DNA from: JAKORR01 sp964608495
GTDB taxonomy: Bacteria > Armatimonadota > Zipacnadia > Zipacnadales > FEN-943
Assembly (NCBI GenBank): GCA_964608495.1
Contig: CAZSOQ010000053.1
Span: 1-25,405, forward strand
Length of the DNA: 25,405 bases
Direction: 5' to 3'
The notes under the pieces are model-generated. The model saw only the letters and a list, made by a program, of their open reading frames with translations, searched no databases and was not told the DNA's origin. Both the position numbers and the translations under genes were made by a program. This document shows, in pieces, positions 7,562-15,485 of this stretch. Every line of letters starts with the position of its first letter. Position 1 is the stretch's first letter.

Positions 7562-8356
7562 CTAGCCGTCGCCGCCGCCCCTGGTCACGCCGGCGAGGAT
7601 CCTGGTGGCGATGGGCTCGAACTCGTCCCACTGCTTCTCGGGGCAGACGGCGCGGACGTCATAGGAATAGTCGCCCGCGGGGCAGGTGAGGCGCCGGCCC
7701 TTGAGCTTGACGGTGAAGGCGCCGACGCGCCTCGTGGTGGTGTACTCGGAGTAGGCGGCAGGCATGCCGGCGAAGGTGCAGGCGCGCATCTCGCCGGCTT
7801 CCTGGTAGTGCGGGTCCTTCTCCTTCTCGACGGCGCAGAGGGTCTCGTGCAGACGACCCTCGGCGCGCTTCTTCAGGGGCAGGTCGCCCAGGGCCTCGGC
7901 GCCGGCGCGCGCGGCAGCCGAGCTGACGTCCCCCATCGTGCCCATGACCTGGCTGCCGTCGATTGTGACGGCCGTGAACTTGCCGGTCTTGATGACCACA
8001 CGCTCGAAACTGCCGGCCGAGCCGCAGGTGAAGAACTGCCAGCTGGTGGGGACCTGCACGATCAGCTCCCTGGTCTCGCTGGGTCTGCGCTGCCAGGCGG
8101 TGGGCTGAGGTGGGGGCGCCTGCGCCTCGGCCACCAAGACGAGCGATCCCACGACAACGACGCCGCCTAGCAGGAGCACGAAGCCCGCGTAGACAACCCA
8201 GGGGGGTAGGACCTGCCGTGGGGACGAGCCGCCGTCTGCCTGCTTGGCCGAAGAGGCCGTTCCCTCTGCGTCTTCAGCGTCCAGAGCCTTGCCGCACCGG
8301 GAACAGACGTCCTCCGTCTCACTGTCCATGCCGCAATGCTGGCACAACCGACCCAT
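7562..8356 (-). CDS. Zinc-ribbon, single-pass membrane protein of unknown function (paralog B)
   Basis: A 264-residue paralog of the gene at 6571 with the same order of parts: zinc ribbon C5/C8/C18/C21, a polar linker (25-48), a membrane helix (about 52-76) and an outer domain. The shared outer-domain blocks are LIVQVPTSWQFFTCG, AVTIDGSQVMGTMGDVSSA and the C-terminal CPAGDYSYDVRAVCPEKQW. The last 104 bases differ from the paralog at only five positions, although the N-terminal halves are much less alike. ATG 8356 is preferred; a GTG at 8359 is the alternative. The ribosome-binding region is a run of ten G on the coding strand directly upstream. The stop is TAG. Function is not known; the pair could form a hetero-oligomer or be two versions of one sensor, which is speculation. 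Confidence 0.75.
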   Translation of the reverse strand: MGRLCQHCGMDSETEDVCSRCGKALDAEDAEGTASSAKQADGGSSPRQVLPPWVVYAGFVLLLGGVVVVGSLVLVAEAQAPPPQPTAWQRRPSETRELIVQVPTSWQFFTCGSAGSFERVVIKTGKFTAVTIDGSQVMGTMGDVSSAAARAGAEALGDLPLKKRAEGRLHETLCAVEKEKDPHYQEAGEMRACTFAGMPAAYSEYTTTRRVGAFTVKLKGRRLTCPAGDYSYDVRAVCPEKQWDEFEPIATRILAGVTRGGGDG

Positions 8357-8358
8357 CA

Positions 8359-8368
8359 CCCCCCCCCC
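8359..8368. repeat. Ten-base C homopolymer in the ribosome-binding region of the 7562-8356 gene
   Basis: Ten consecutive C on the plus strand (ten G on the coding strand) begin three bases upstream of ATG 8356. The tract replaces a normal Shine-Dalgarno sequence. Such tracts can change length by slipped-strand mispairing and are also prone to sequencing error. Confidence 0.8.
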
Positions 8369-8397
8369 TCGCGCCCGTGACCGGCACTTGCCGTACC

Positions 8398-8426
8398 ATA
8401 GTCCTACTGCTTGGGACGAAAGTCAA
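8398..8426 (-). promoter_or_regulatory. Possible promoter for the zinc-ribbon gene at 7562
   Basis: On the minus strand TTGACT, a 17-base spacer and GACTAT, 42 bases before ATG 8356. The -35 box is good and the -10 box is poor. The spacing matches that of the promoter of the neighbouring paralog, which raises its plausibility. The remaining bases up to 8608 show nothing else I can support. Confidence 0.4.
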
Positions 8427-8608
8427 CACCTATTTGCGGCTTGGCCAGGCAGTGGGCGCTGGTGGCGAGCGGGCGAATCAAGGCGAGCGCCCTGGGCCGG
8501 GCTGCGTCCGGGGTCTCGCCGCGTTGGGCCAGGCGTGAAGGAAAGGCACGCGCGCGGCGAACTACCCCTGGCGAAGGCTGGAGAGTCCCGACGGCTGGAG
8601 GATGGGCA

Positions 8609-9571
8609 ATGACAGCAAAGGTGGAGCAGTACTTCGCCGCAGCCCGTCGCGGCGCCGACTGGCTGCTGGCACAGCAGAACCCGGACGGGAGCTTCGTGCG
8701 CCCGGACCTGCAGGCAGACGTGTACCACAAGGCGGGCTACGCCCTGGCGATATCCGGGCACCCCGTGGAGGCCAACCGATTGCTGAGCTGGATCGCGGGT
8801 CACGACCTGGGCGAGGACGGGCGGCTGCGGCACTTCGACGCGGGCCTGGCTCTGTACAAGACGAACTGGAGCTGTCAGGCAGCGCATCGGCTGGGGCGGT
8901 TCGACGTGTCGCTGCCCGTGATGGAGTACATCCTGCGATGCCAGGCGCCCTGCGGGGGGTTCCACCAGGTCGAGGAGGGCAACGACTACCTGGAGCCCGT
9001 GTGCACGTCCTGGGCCGGGGTCACGGCGATCTACCTGGGGCGGATGGAAGCAGCCGAGCGGGCGGCGGCGTGGGTCCTGAGCATGATCGAACAGCAACCG
9101 GACGAGAGCCGCTTCTACTACTGGACGGACCGCGAGGGCAAGCTGGCGACGGAGGAGGCGCCCGTGGCGGGCGGAGCGCCCTTCGTGGACGCCACCAGGG
9201 CGCAACAGCCGTACTACTGCCCCGGGATCGCCTGCCTCTTCCTGGTGCGCCTGTACCTGGCCACCGGGCGAGAGCCCTACCTGGCCGGCGCGCAGGAGCT
9301 GTTCGGCTTCAGCCTGCGCTGCGCGGAGGACGCCTACTCCTACCCCACGGCCGGGAAGGGCTCGGTGGCCGCGGCGCTGCTGCACGCGCTGACGGGCGAC
9401 GAGCGGGCCGGCCGCGCGGCGGCGGAGTTCGCGGAATACCTGGTGGCGGAGCAGCGGGACGAGGGGTGGTGGTGCAACCCGCACAACGACGGGCTGGTCG
9501 TGCGGCTGGACCACACGGCGGAATTCGTGGTCTTCATGAGCGAGCTGGCCGCCACGCTCGGCGCGGCCTGA
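8609..9571 (+). CDS. Alpha/alpha-toroid protein (terpene cyclase/prenyltransferase-like fold), function unknown
   Basis: A 320-residue soluble protein with repeats like those of squalene-hopene cyclases and prenyltransferase beta subunits: GADWLLAQQNPDGSF (15-29), MEYILRCQAPCGGF (105-118) and EFAEYLVAEQRDEGWW (273-288). It lacks the DxDD acid motif of class II terpene cyclases and is about half their length, so a cyclase activity is unlikely. The fold may instead bind or process a carbohydrate or polyprenyl group, as some toroid glycosidases do. ATG 8609 follows GGAGGA at 8597-8602; the open frame reaches 8411, but that extension is arginine-rich and antisense-like. It is followed 43 bases later by the zinc alcohol dehydrogenase, so the two are probably cotranscribed. 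Confidence 0.7.
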   Translation: MTAKVEQYFAAARRGADWLLAQQNPDGSFVRPDLQADVYHKAGYALAISGHPVEANRLLSWIAGHDLGEDGRLRHFDAGLALYKTNWSCQAAHRLGRFDVSLPVMEYILRCQAPCGGFHQVEEGNDYLEPVCTSWAGVTAIYLGRMEAAERAAAWVLSMIEQQPDESRFYYWTDREGKLATEEAPVAGGAPFVDATRAQQPYYCPGIACLFLVRLYLATGREPYLAGAQELFGFSLRCAEDAYSYPTAGKGSVAAALLHALTGDERAGRAAAEFAEYLVAEQRDEGWWCNPHNDGLVVRLDHTAEFVVFMSELAATLGAA

Positions 9572-9614
9572 CAGCCGTCCGGGAAGGGCCGGAGCCAGCG
9601 GGAGGGATAGCGCG

Positions 9615-10649
9615 ATGAAGGGCGTCGTCTTTCTCGGCAATCGGCGCGCCGAGGTGCGCGACTTCGCCGTACCCGAGCCGGGCCCGGGCGAGGTGCTGCT
9701 GCGCATCGAGGCCACAGGCATCTGCGGATCGGACCTGCACGTCTACCGCGCCGAGACGGGGAGCGACCAGATCCGCGGCCACGAGCCGTCGGGGGTCGTC
9801 GAGAGGCTGGGGCCCGGCGTGGTGCGCGTGCAGGTGGGCGACCGGGTGAGCGTACACCATCACCAGGGCTGCGGCGCCTGTCCCGCCTGCGCCCGGGGCG
9901 AGACGGTGGCCTGTCCCAGGGATCAGGTGATCGGCTCGGCCGTGCCGGGCTCCTTCGCGGAGTACACGGTGGTGAAGGAGCGCAACTGCGTGCCACTGCC
10001 GGACTCGGCCAGCTTCGTGGACGGCGCCTTCATGGCCTGCGTGGGCGGGACGGCCTTCGGGGCGTACCGGCGGCTGGGCGCGGGACCCCACGAGAGCGTG
10101 GCCGTGTTCGGGCTCGGGCCCGTCGGCCTGAGCTGCGTGCTGGTGGGCAAGGCCCTGGGCCTGCGCGTGACCGGCGTGGACGTCGCCGCGGAGCGGGCGG
10201 GCCTGGCGCTCACCTGCGGCGCCGACGCCTCGCTGGACGCCACGAGCGCGGAGGTGGTGGCGGGCGTGCGCCGGTTCGGGCGCGAGGTGTGCAGCCTGCG
10301 TGGCGACGGCGTGGATTACGTCATCGAGACCTCGGGAGCGGCGCCAGCGCGGGCCAATCTGCTGCCCAGTCTGCGACGCGGCGGGAAGGCGGCGATTCTG
10401 GGCGTCGGCAGCAACGAGAAGGTCATCAACCCGAGCGACATCCACGGGCGCGCGGCGACGATCATCGGCTCGGTGGTCTTCCCGCTGGGCTGGATGTGGG
10501 ACCTGGCAGCCTTCCTGGAGGCAAGCGGGATGAGCTTCGAGCCGGCCGTGACCCATCGCTTCCCGCTGGAGGAGGCGCCAAGGGCGCTGCAGATGGCAGA
10601 CCAAGCGCAGGGCGGGAAGATCGTGTTCCTGCCGCACGGGGGGAGGTGA
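9615..10649 (+). CDS. Zinc-dependent medium-chain alcohol dehydrogenase
   Basis: A 344-residue member of the medium-chain dehydrogenase/reductase family, oxidising an alcohol or polyol with NAD(P). The catalytic zinc site is seen at C37 (GICGSDLH), H56 and E57 (GHE). The structural zinc site has C86, C89, C92 and C100. The Rossmann dinucleotide motif is GLGPVG at 166-171. The group includes sorbitol, threonine and L-iditol dehydrogenases; the substrate is not decided by these motifs. ATG 9615 follows GGGAGGGA at 9600-9607. It sits directly behind the toroid gene with a 43-base gap, suggesting one transcript and perhaps one sugar or polyol pathway. It is convergent with glyS. Confidence 0.88.
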   Translation: MKGVVFLGNRRAEVRDFAVPEPGPGEVLLRIEATGICGSDLHVYRAETGSDQIRGHEPSGVVERLGPGVVRVQVGDRVSVHHHQGCGACPACARGETVACPRDQVIGSAVPGSFAEYTVVKERNCVPLPDSASFVDGAFMACVGGTAFGAYRRLGAGPHESVAVFGLGPVGLSCVLVGKALGLRVTGVDVAAERAGLALTCGADASLDATSAEVVAGVRRFGREVCSLRGDGVDYVIETSGAAPARANLLPSLRRGGKAAILGVGSNEKVINPSDIHGRAATIIGSVVFPLGWMWDLAAFLEASGMSFEPAVTHRFPLEEAPRALQMADQAQGGKIVFLPHGGR

Positions 10650-10678
10650 GGCGGGGCGCGCGGCGTGGGGCCGCGGCG

Positions 10679-12784
10679 CTAGGAGAGGACCACCTCGCGG
10701 AAGTCGGCCAGCATGAAGAGCACTGACTGCACCTCGCGCAGCAAGGCCAGGCGATTGGCCCGCACCTGCTCGTCCGGGGCCATCACCAGCACCTCGTCGA
10801 AGAAGCGGTCCAGGTAGGGCGCCAGCTCGACGGCGGCGTCCCAGAGCTCCTCCCAACGGCCCTCGGCCGCGGCAGAGGTCATGCGCTCGCGGGCCCGCGT
10901 CGTCGCCTGCCACAGGTCGCGCTCCTCGGCGTCGCTGAGGAGCGCCTCGTCGAGGGCCGCGGCAGCCTGCTCGGCGGCGGGACGGTAGATGTTCGTGATG
11001 CGCTGGCCGCTGAGGGCCACGTGCTCCCACTCGGGGTGTCTGTCCGCCTTTTCGGCCAACACCTCGGCTCGCGCCCAAGCCTCGACCACGTCGCGCCAGC
11101 CGGCCGAGTTGACCGCGCGCGGGAGGTCGTAGCGCAGCCCGGCCTCCTCGAGGGCCGCGGCCAGGCGCTGCCCGGCCAGGTCCATCAGGGCCGGCACGAC
11201 CTGGTCGGCGCTCTCGAACTCCGCCTCGGGCGCGCCCGCGACCAGGGACTCGTGGGCCTTGAGCAGCGCGTCGGCCAGGCGGTAGCGCAGGCCAGCCGAC
11301 GCGGCCATGGTCACCAGGCCCTGCATCTGGCGGCGCAGGGCGTAGGGGTCCTGGGAGCCCGAGGGACGCAGGCCGAGGGCGTAGCAGGTGACCAGGTTGT
11401 CCAGGCGGTCGGCCGTCGAGAGCAGCAGGCCGGGCAGGCCGGCGGGTGGCTCGTCATCGGCGCCGCGGGGCCGGTAGTGCTCCGTGATGGCCTGGGCGAC
11501 AGGCTCGGGCTCGCCGGCGCGGCGGGCGTACTCCGCGCCGATCACGCCCTGCAGCTCGCCGAGCTTGGTATCGCCGATCATCATGGTGGTGAGGTCGCAC
11601 TTACACAGCTCGGCGGCGCGACGGGCCGTGGCGGCCACATCGTCGGGCGCGCCCACCTCCTCGGCCAGCCAGTCCACCAGGGCGATGAGCCGCTGCGTCT
11701 TGTCGTACAGGCTCCCGGCACCGGCCATGAAGGTCACGCGCCTGAGCTGCTCGACGCGCTCGGCGAAGGGGGTCTTCTGGTCCTCGGTGAGGTAGAACTC
11801 GGCATCCTCGAGGCGGGGGCCGATGACCAGCTCGTAGCCGTGGCGCACGTTGTCGAGGCCTTCGTCGGCGCCGTCGCGCACGCCGATGAAGTAGGGCATG
11901 AGCCGGGCGGAGGTGTCCTCGATGACGAAGAAGCGCTGGTGGCCCTCCATGACCTTGACGGCCACGGGCTCGGGCAGCGCCAGGAAGCGCTCGTCGAAGG
12001 AGCCCACGACAGCGGTGGGATACTCGACCAGGAAGGTCACCTCGTCGAGGAGGGCGTCGCGCAGGCGCGGCCGGCCGCCGACGGCCTCGGCGGCCGCCTG
12101 TGCGGCCTCGGCGATGCGGCGGCGGCGCTCGTCGTGGTCGGCGATGACCAGGTTCTCGCGCAGACGCGGGAGGTAGTCGGCCGGCGAGGAGAGCGGGATC
12201 TCAGCCTGACCGAAGAAGCGGTGGCCGCGGGTGGTCGCGCCGGCCGTCACGCCCGCGATCTCCAGGGGCACGACCTGGTCGCCCAGGAGGCACACGATCC
12301 ATCGCAGGGGACGGCAGAAGCGGAAGTCGCCCTCGCCCCAGCGCATGGTCTTAGGGAAGGTGAGCGAGGAGAGGAGCTGGGCCAGGTGCTCGGGCAGGAC
12401 CTCGACGGCCGGGCGGCCCTCCTCGACGACGGACGCGAAGACGAAAAAGCCGCGCTCGGTCTCGCGGACCTGAAGGTCCTCGACAGCCACGCCGCGGCCG
12501 CGGGCGAAGCCCAGGGCGGCCTTGGTGGGATTGCCGTCCTCGTCGAGGGCCTGCTGGACGGGCGGGCCCTTGTGCTCGATGAGGGCGTCGGGCTGCCGCA
12601 GCGCCAGGTCGGCGACGAGGGCCGTCAGACGGCGGGGCGTGCCGAGGACGCGGATCTCGCCGTGGTCGAGGCGCGCGCGCTCGAGGGCCGAGGCGAGCAG
12701 CTCCCACGTCTGCTGGAGGGTGGGCAAGACCGCCGTGGCTGGGATTTCCTCCACCCCGATCTCGAACAAGAAGTCCGCGGTCAT
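10679..12784 (-). CDS. glyS: Glycyl-tRNA synthetase beta subunit
   Basis: A 701-residue beta chain of the bacterial alpha2/beta2 glycyl-tRNA synthetase, close to the usual 690-700. The beta chain binds tRNA-Gly, and together with the alpha chain charges it with glycine in the cytoplasm. It opens LFEIGVEEIPA (6-16). Characteristic blocks follow: FPKTMRWGEGDFRFCRPLRW split over 143-162, FLVEYP (251-256), GHQRFF (281-286), the ELCKCDLTTMMIGDTKLGELQG region (392-413), EHYRPRGADD (435-444) and LRPSGSQDPYALRR (472-485). The C-terminus carries the helical anticodon-binding (DALR-like) domain. ATG 12784 has GGAGG five bases upstream. The gap from the glyQ stop is 160 bases, with no gene in it that I can support. 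The stop is TAG. Confidence 0.95.
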   Translation of the reverse strand: MTADFLFEIGVEEIPATAVLPTLQQTWELLASALERARLDHGEIRVLGTPRRLTALVADLALRQPDALIEHKGPPVQQALDEDGNPTKAALGFARGRGVAVEDLQVRETERGFFVFASVVEEGRPAVEVLPEHLAQLLSSLTFPKTMRWGEGDFRFCRPLRWIVCLLGDQVVPLEIAGVTAGATTRGHRFFGQAEIPLSSPADYLPRLRENLVIADHDERRRRIAEAAQAAAEAVGGRPRLRDALLDEVTFLVEYPTAVVGSFDERFLALPEPVAVKVMEGHQRFFVIEDTSARLMPYFIGVRDGADEGLDNVRHGYELVIGPRLEDAEFYLTEDQKTPFAERVEQLRRVTFMAGAGSLYDKTQRLIALVDWLAEEVGAPDDVAATARRAAELCKCDLTTMMIGDTKLGELQGVIGAEYARRAGEPEPVAQAITEHYRPRGADDEPPAGLPGLLLSTADRLDNLVTCYALGLRPSGSQDPYALRRQMQGLVTMAASAGLRYRLADALLKAHESLVAGAPEAEFESADQVVPALMDLAGQRLAAALEEAGLRYDLPRAVNSAGWRDVVEAWARAEVLAEKADRHPEWEHVALSGQRITNIYRPAAEQAAAALDEALLSDAEERDLWQATTRARERMTSAAAEGRWEELWDAAVELAPYLDRFFDEVLVMAPDEQVRANRLALLREVQSVLFMLADFREVVLS

Positions 12785-12944
12785 CGTGACCTCCAGTTGA
12801 CGCGGTGGATGGCGGCCGGTGGCGGGCGAGGCGCGGAAGGCGTGGGGCGCCCAGGCGGCCACGCTCGTGGCCCACGGCCGACCACCGCGGGGTCTTGCCT
12901 GTGCGGCGCTACCCGGCGGCGGAAGGGTCCGCGTGCTCGGCCGA

Positions 12945-13832
<888 letters not shown>

Positions 13833-13855
13833 CGTCTACCAGCTCCGATATGACA

Positions 13856-13884
13856 ACGAAGGGCGGGAGGTACCCGCCCTTCGT
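13856..13884 (-). terminator. 12-bp hairpin between sigH-like gene and glyQ
   Basis: Perfect arms ACGAAGGGCGGG (13856-13867) and CCCGCCCTTCGT (13873-13884) around a 5-base loop, 22 bases past the sigH stop. On the minus strand it is followed by TTGTCATAT, a mildly T-rich stretch. It probably terminates or attenuates the upstream transcript before glyQ; it could also act as a processing site that sets different levels for the sigma factor and the synthetase. Confidence 0.55.
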
Positions 13885-13906
13885 AGAAGGTGCGATAGGT
13901 ATGGAA

Positions 13907-14602
13907 TTATACACCCTGAGCGACTTCGCGGCGACCATGGGCGAAGTCGGGAGCCACCTGAGGGAACTTGCGCCGTATGCGCGAGAGGGCATTGTCAATG
14001 GACTTGACCTTGCAGCGCAGCTTGGCCGCCATTTCGCGGTAGGACATCCCGCGCCGGTACTCGACCAGTACCTCCCACTCGAAGGGGGACAACTGGTGGC
14101 GCAAGGCCTGATGCAAATCCTTCGCGCCCTCTGCCCCACAGATCTGGTCCGCCGGGTCCACCCCACCGCCCACGAGAAGCGTCTCCTCCAAGGTGCGGGC
14201 GTCATCATCGCCGTTGGGTGAGGCGTCGAGGGAGACGGAGGTGTTGAGGGGGACCTGCTTCTGGCGGGTGGCGGCCTTGATGGCCGAGATCATCTGGCGC
14301 TGGATACATACCTTCGCGAAGGAGGCGAAGGAGGTGTGATGCTCGGGCCTGAAGTCGCTGATGGCCTCCCACAGACCGATCATACCGATCTGGATGAGGT
14401 CATCACGCTCGGCACCCATGAGGAAGTAGGAGTTGACCTTGGCCCTGACCAGACCGCGATACTTGTGCAGCAGGTACTCGCACGCGTCCCCGTCGCCGTC
14501 CTGTTGTGCCCGCCTCACCAGCTCTTCGTCCGATAGTGGTTCGTAAGGTAACCCGCGCCGACTTGCGGCGACCTGCCTGAAATACTCGCCGGCGTTTACC
14601 AT
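13907..14602 (-). CDS. sigH: RNA polymerase sigma-70 family factor, SigH/Spo0H-like
   Basis: A 231-residue sigma factor closest in pattern to Spo0H/SigH of Firmicutes: LSDEELVRRAQ (23-33), YLLHKYRGLVRAKVNSYFLMGAERDD (region 2.1-2.2, starting about 43), LIQIGMIGLWEAISDFRP (69-86), FAKVCIQRQMISAIKAATRQ (region 2.3-2.4, 95-114), PLNTSVSLD (118-126) and the region 4.2 helix-turn-helix with MSYREMAAKL and KVKSIDNALSRIRRK (198-212). ATG 14602 is chosen because GAGGTG lies about six bases upstream; a GTG at 14620 would add six residues. It follows the cvpA-like gene and precedes glyQ. A short GGCGCC/GGCGCC hairpin (14640-14655) lies in its leader. SigH-like factors also occur outside spore formers, so it says nothing certain about sporulation. 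Its target genes are unknown. Confidence 0.88.
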   Translation of the reverse strand: MVNAGEYFRQVAASRRGLPYEPLSDEELVRRAQQDGDGDACEYLLHKYRGLVRAKVNSYFLMGAERDDLIQIGMIGLWEAISDFRPEHHTSFASFAKVCIQRQMISAIKAATRQKQVPLNTSVSLDASPNGDDDARTLEETLLVGGGVDPADQICGAEGAKDLHQALRHQLSPFEWEVLVEYRRGMSYREMAAKLRCKVKSIDNALSRIRRKFPQVAPDFAHGRREVAQGV

Positions 14603-14680
14603 AAGACACCTCGCCTTCACGGGCGGAGTGTTTCCTGCTGGCGCCTACCGGCGCCTCGGGCGGAAGAGGCAGTCATTCTC

Positions 14681-14715
14681 GAGGAGCGGCTACACTGTGA
14701 GCGGCTCACCTCCTC
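14681..14715. repeat. Nested direct and inverted repeat upstream of the sigH-like gene
   Basis: GAGCGGCT occurs at 14684-14691 and again at 14699-14706, one repeat every 15 bases. The second copy sits inside the palindrome GTGAGCGGCTCAC (14697-14709), and outer arms GAGGAG/CTCCTC (14681-14686, 14710-14715) enclose all of it. It lies between the cvpA-like stop and the sigH start and could be a protein-binding site or a terminator. Confidence 0.4.
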
Positions 14716-14735
14716 CACGGTTTTCCGGCGGTCGT

Positions 14736-15188
14736 TTAGGTGCCTGTCGGCGTGAGACGCTCGACAAGGCTGTGGTACCAGGTCAGGTCATGCACTACGG
14801 GTCGAAGGATGGAGTCTGCATAGGGCGCGTACCCACTGCCCAGATCCAACCAAAGGACATGGTACATGGCATAGGCTATCCCGAGTCCCACCAGAACGCC
14901 CGCACCTCCCGCCAGGCCCATGTCTATCGGGCCCGTCAACCGGGCCGTCACTAACTGCACGTGCCAGGACACGAGGACCGTCAGGACCGCGACCCCGGCG
15001 AAGACCAGCGAGTAGGCCACGACAGGAGAGGCCGCTTCGGAGATGAAGGCCGGGTACAAGGTCTCGGCGGCCACCAGCCCTAACAGGATTCCCGCTATGT
15101 CCACAAGAACCGTCAACGCCCCCCGGCGCGACTCAACCAGCCCTATGCCCAATGCTAGGAGGATTGTCGCCCAATCAGTCCATTGCAT
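14736..15188 (-). CDS. CvpA-like integral membrane protein
   Basis: A 150-residue, very hydrophobic protein with four probable membrane helices at about 5-19, 23-42, 55-78 and 90-113, and a polar C-terminal tail. The opening pattern (WTDWATILLALGIGLVESRRGALTVLVDIAGILLG) resembles the CvpA family (PF02674), where D-W and a G-rich second helix are usual. CvpA proteins are inner-membrane proteins linked to colicin V production and envelope stress, but their mechanism is unclear. ATG 15188 has only a weak AGGA close upstream. A strong promoter lies 80 bases before the start, and the gene is first in a minus-strand series with sigH, glyQ and glyS. Family assignment rests on topology and the N-terminal pattern, so it is moderate. 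Confidence 0.6.
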   Translation of the reverse strand: MQWTDWATILLALGIGLVESRRGALTVLVDIAGILLGLVAAETLYPAFISEAASPVVAYSLVFAGVAVLTVLVSWHVQLVTARLTGPIDMGLAGGAGVLVGLGIAYAMYHVLWLDLGSGYAPYADSILRPVVHDLTWYHSLVERLTPTGT

Positions 15189-15269
15189 CGTCCTGCGTGT
15201 CTTCGGGGAAGTTGCTGCGTCGTACTGGCTGAGGTCTCGCGCCGCGTCACGGTTGACTTCTGAGGCGCG

Positions 15270-15298
15270 AGTGTATCACATCAGGAGGGCCGGGTCAA
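15270..15298 (-). promoter_or_regulatory. Sigma-70-type promoter upstream of the cvpA-like gene
   Basis: On the minus strand TTGACC, a 17-base spacer and TACACT, with TG one base before the -10 box (extended -10). It is 81 bases from ATG 15188 and probably starts the cvpA-sigH(-glyQS) transcript. The rest of 15189-15485 holds no gene or riboswitch pattern that I can recognise. Confidence 0.65.
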
Positions 15299-15485
15299 GC
15301 GCGGGCCAAAAGGGGCGTTCTGCCGGGCTTTTTCGCCCTTTGCCCTGGGAAAGGCCGGGCCTGACCGCTGCCTTTGGCCTCGCCTACCGGCAGCCTCCGG
15401 TGCCCCCTTTCCGACCGGTGGGGCAGGAAAGCGCCCGGCAGGGAGGGAATACGAGGGCGCAATCCAGACACCAAGGAGCTCGCCC

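Noticed and set aside
8609..9571. Functional squalene-hopene cyclase
   Set aside because: The protein is about half the usual length and lacks the DxDD catalytic motif.
13833..13906. T-box riboswitch before glyQ
   Set aside because: Only 74 bases separate glyQ from the upstream stop, too few for a specifier stem, T-box bulge and terminator; no T-box sequence is visible.
15299..15472. Riboswitch (c-di-GMP or cobalamin type) upstream of the gene at 15486
   Set aside because: Several short GC-rich stems are possible, but the conserved core sequences of these classes are not present.
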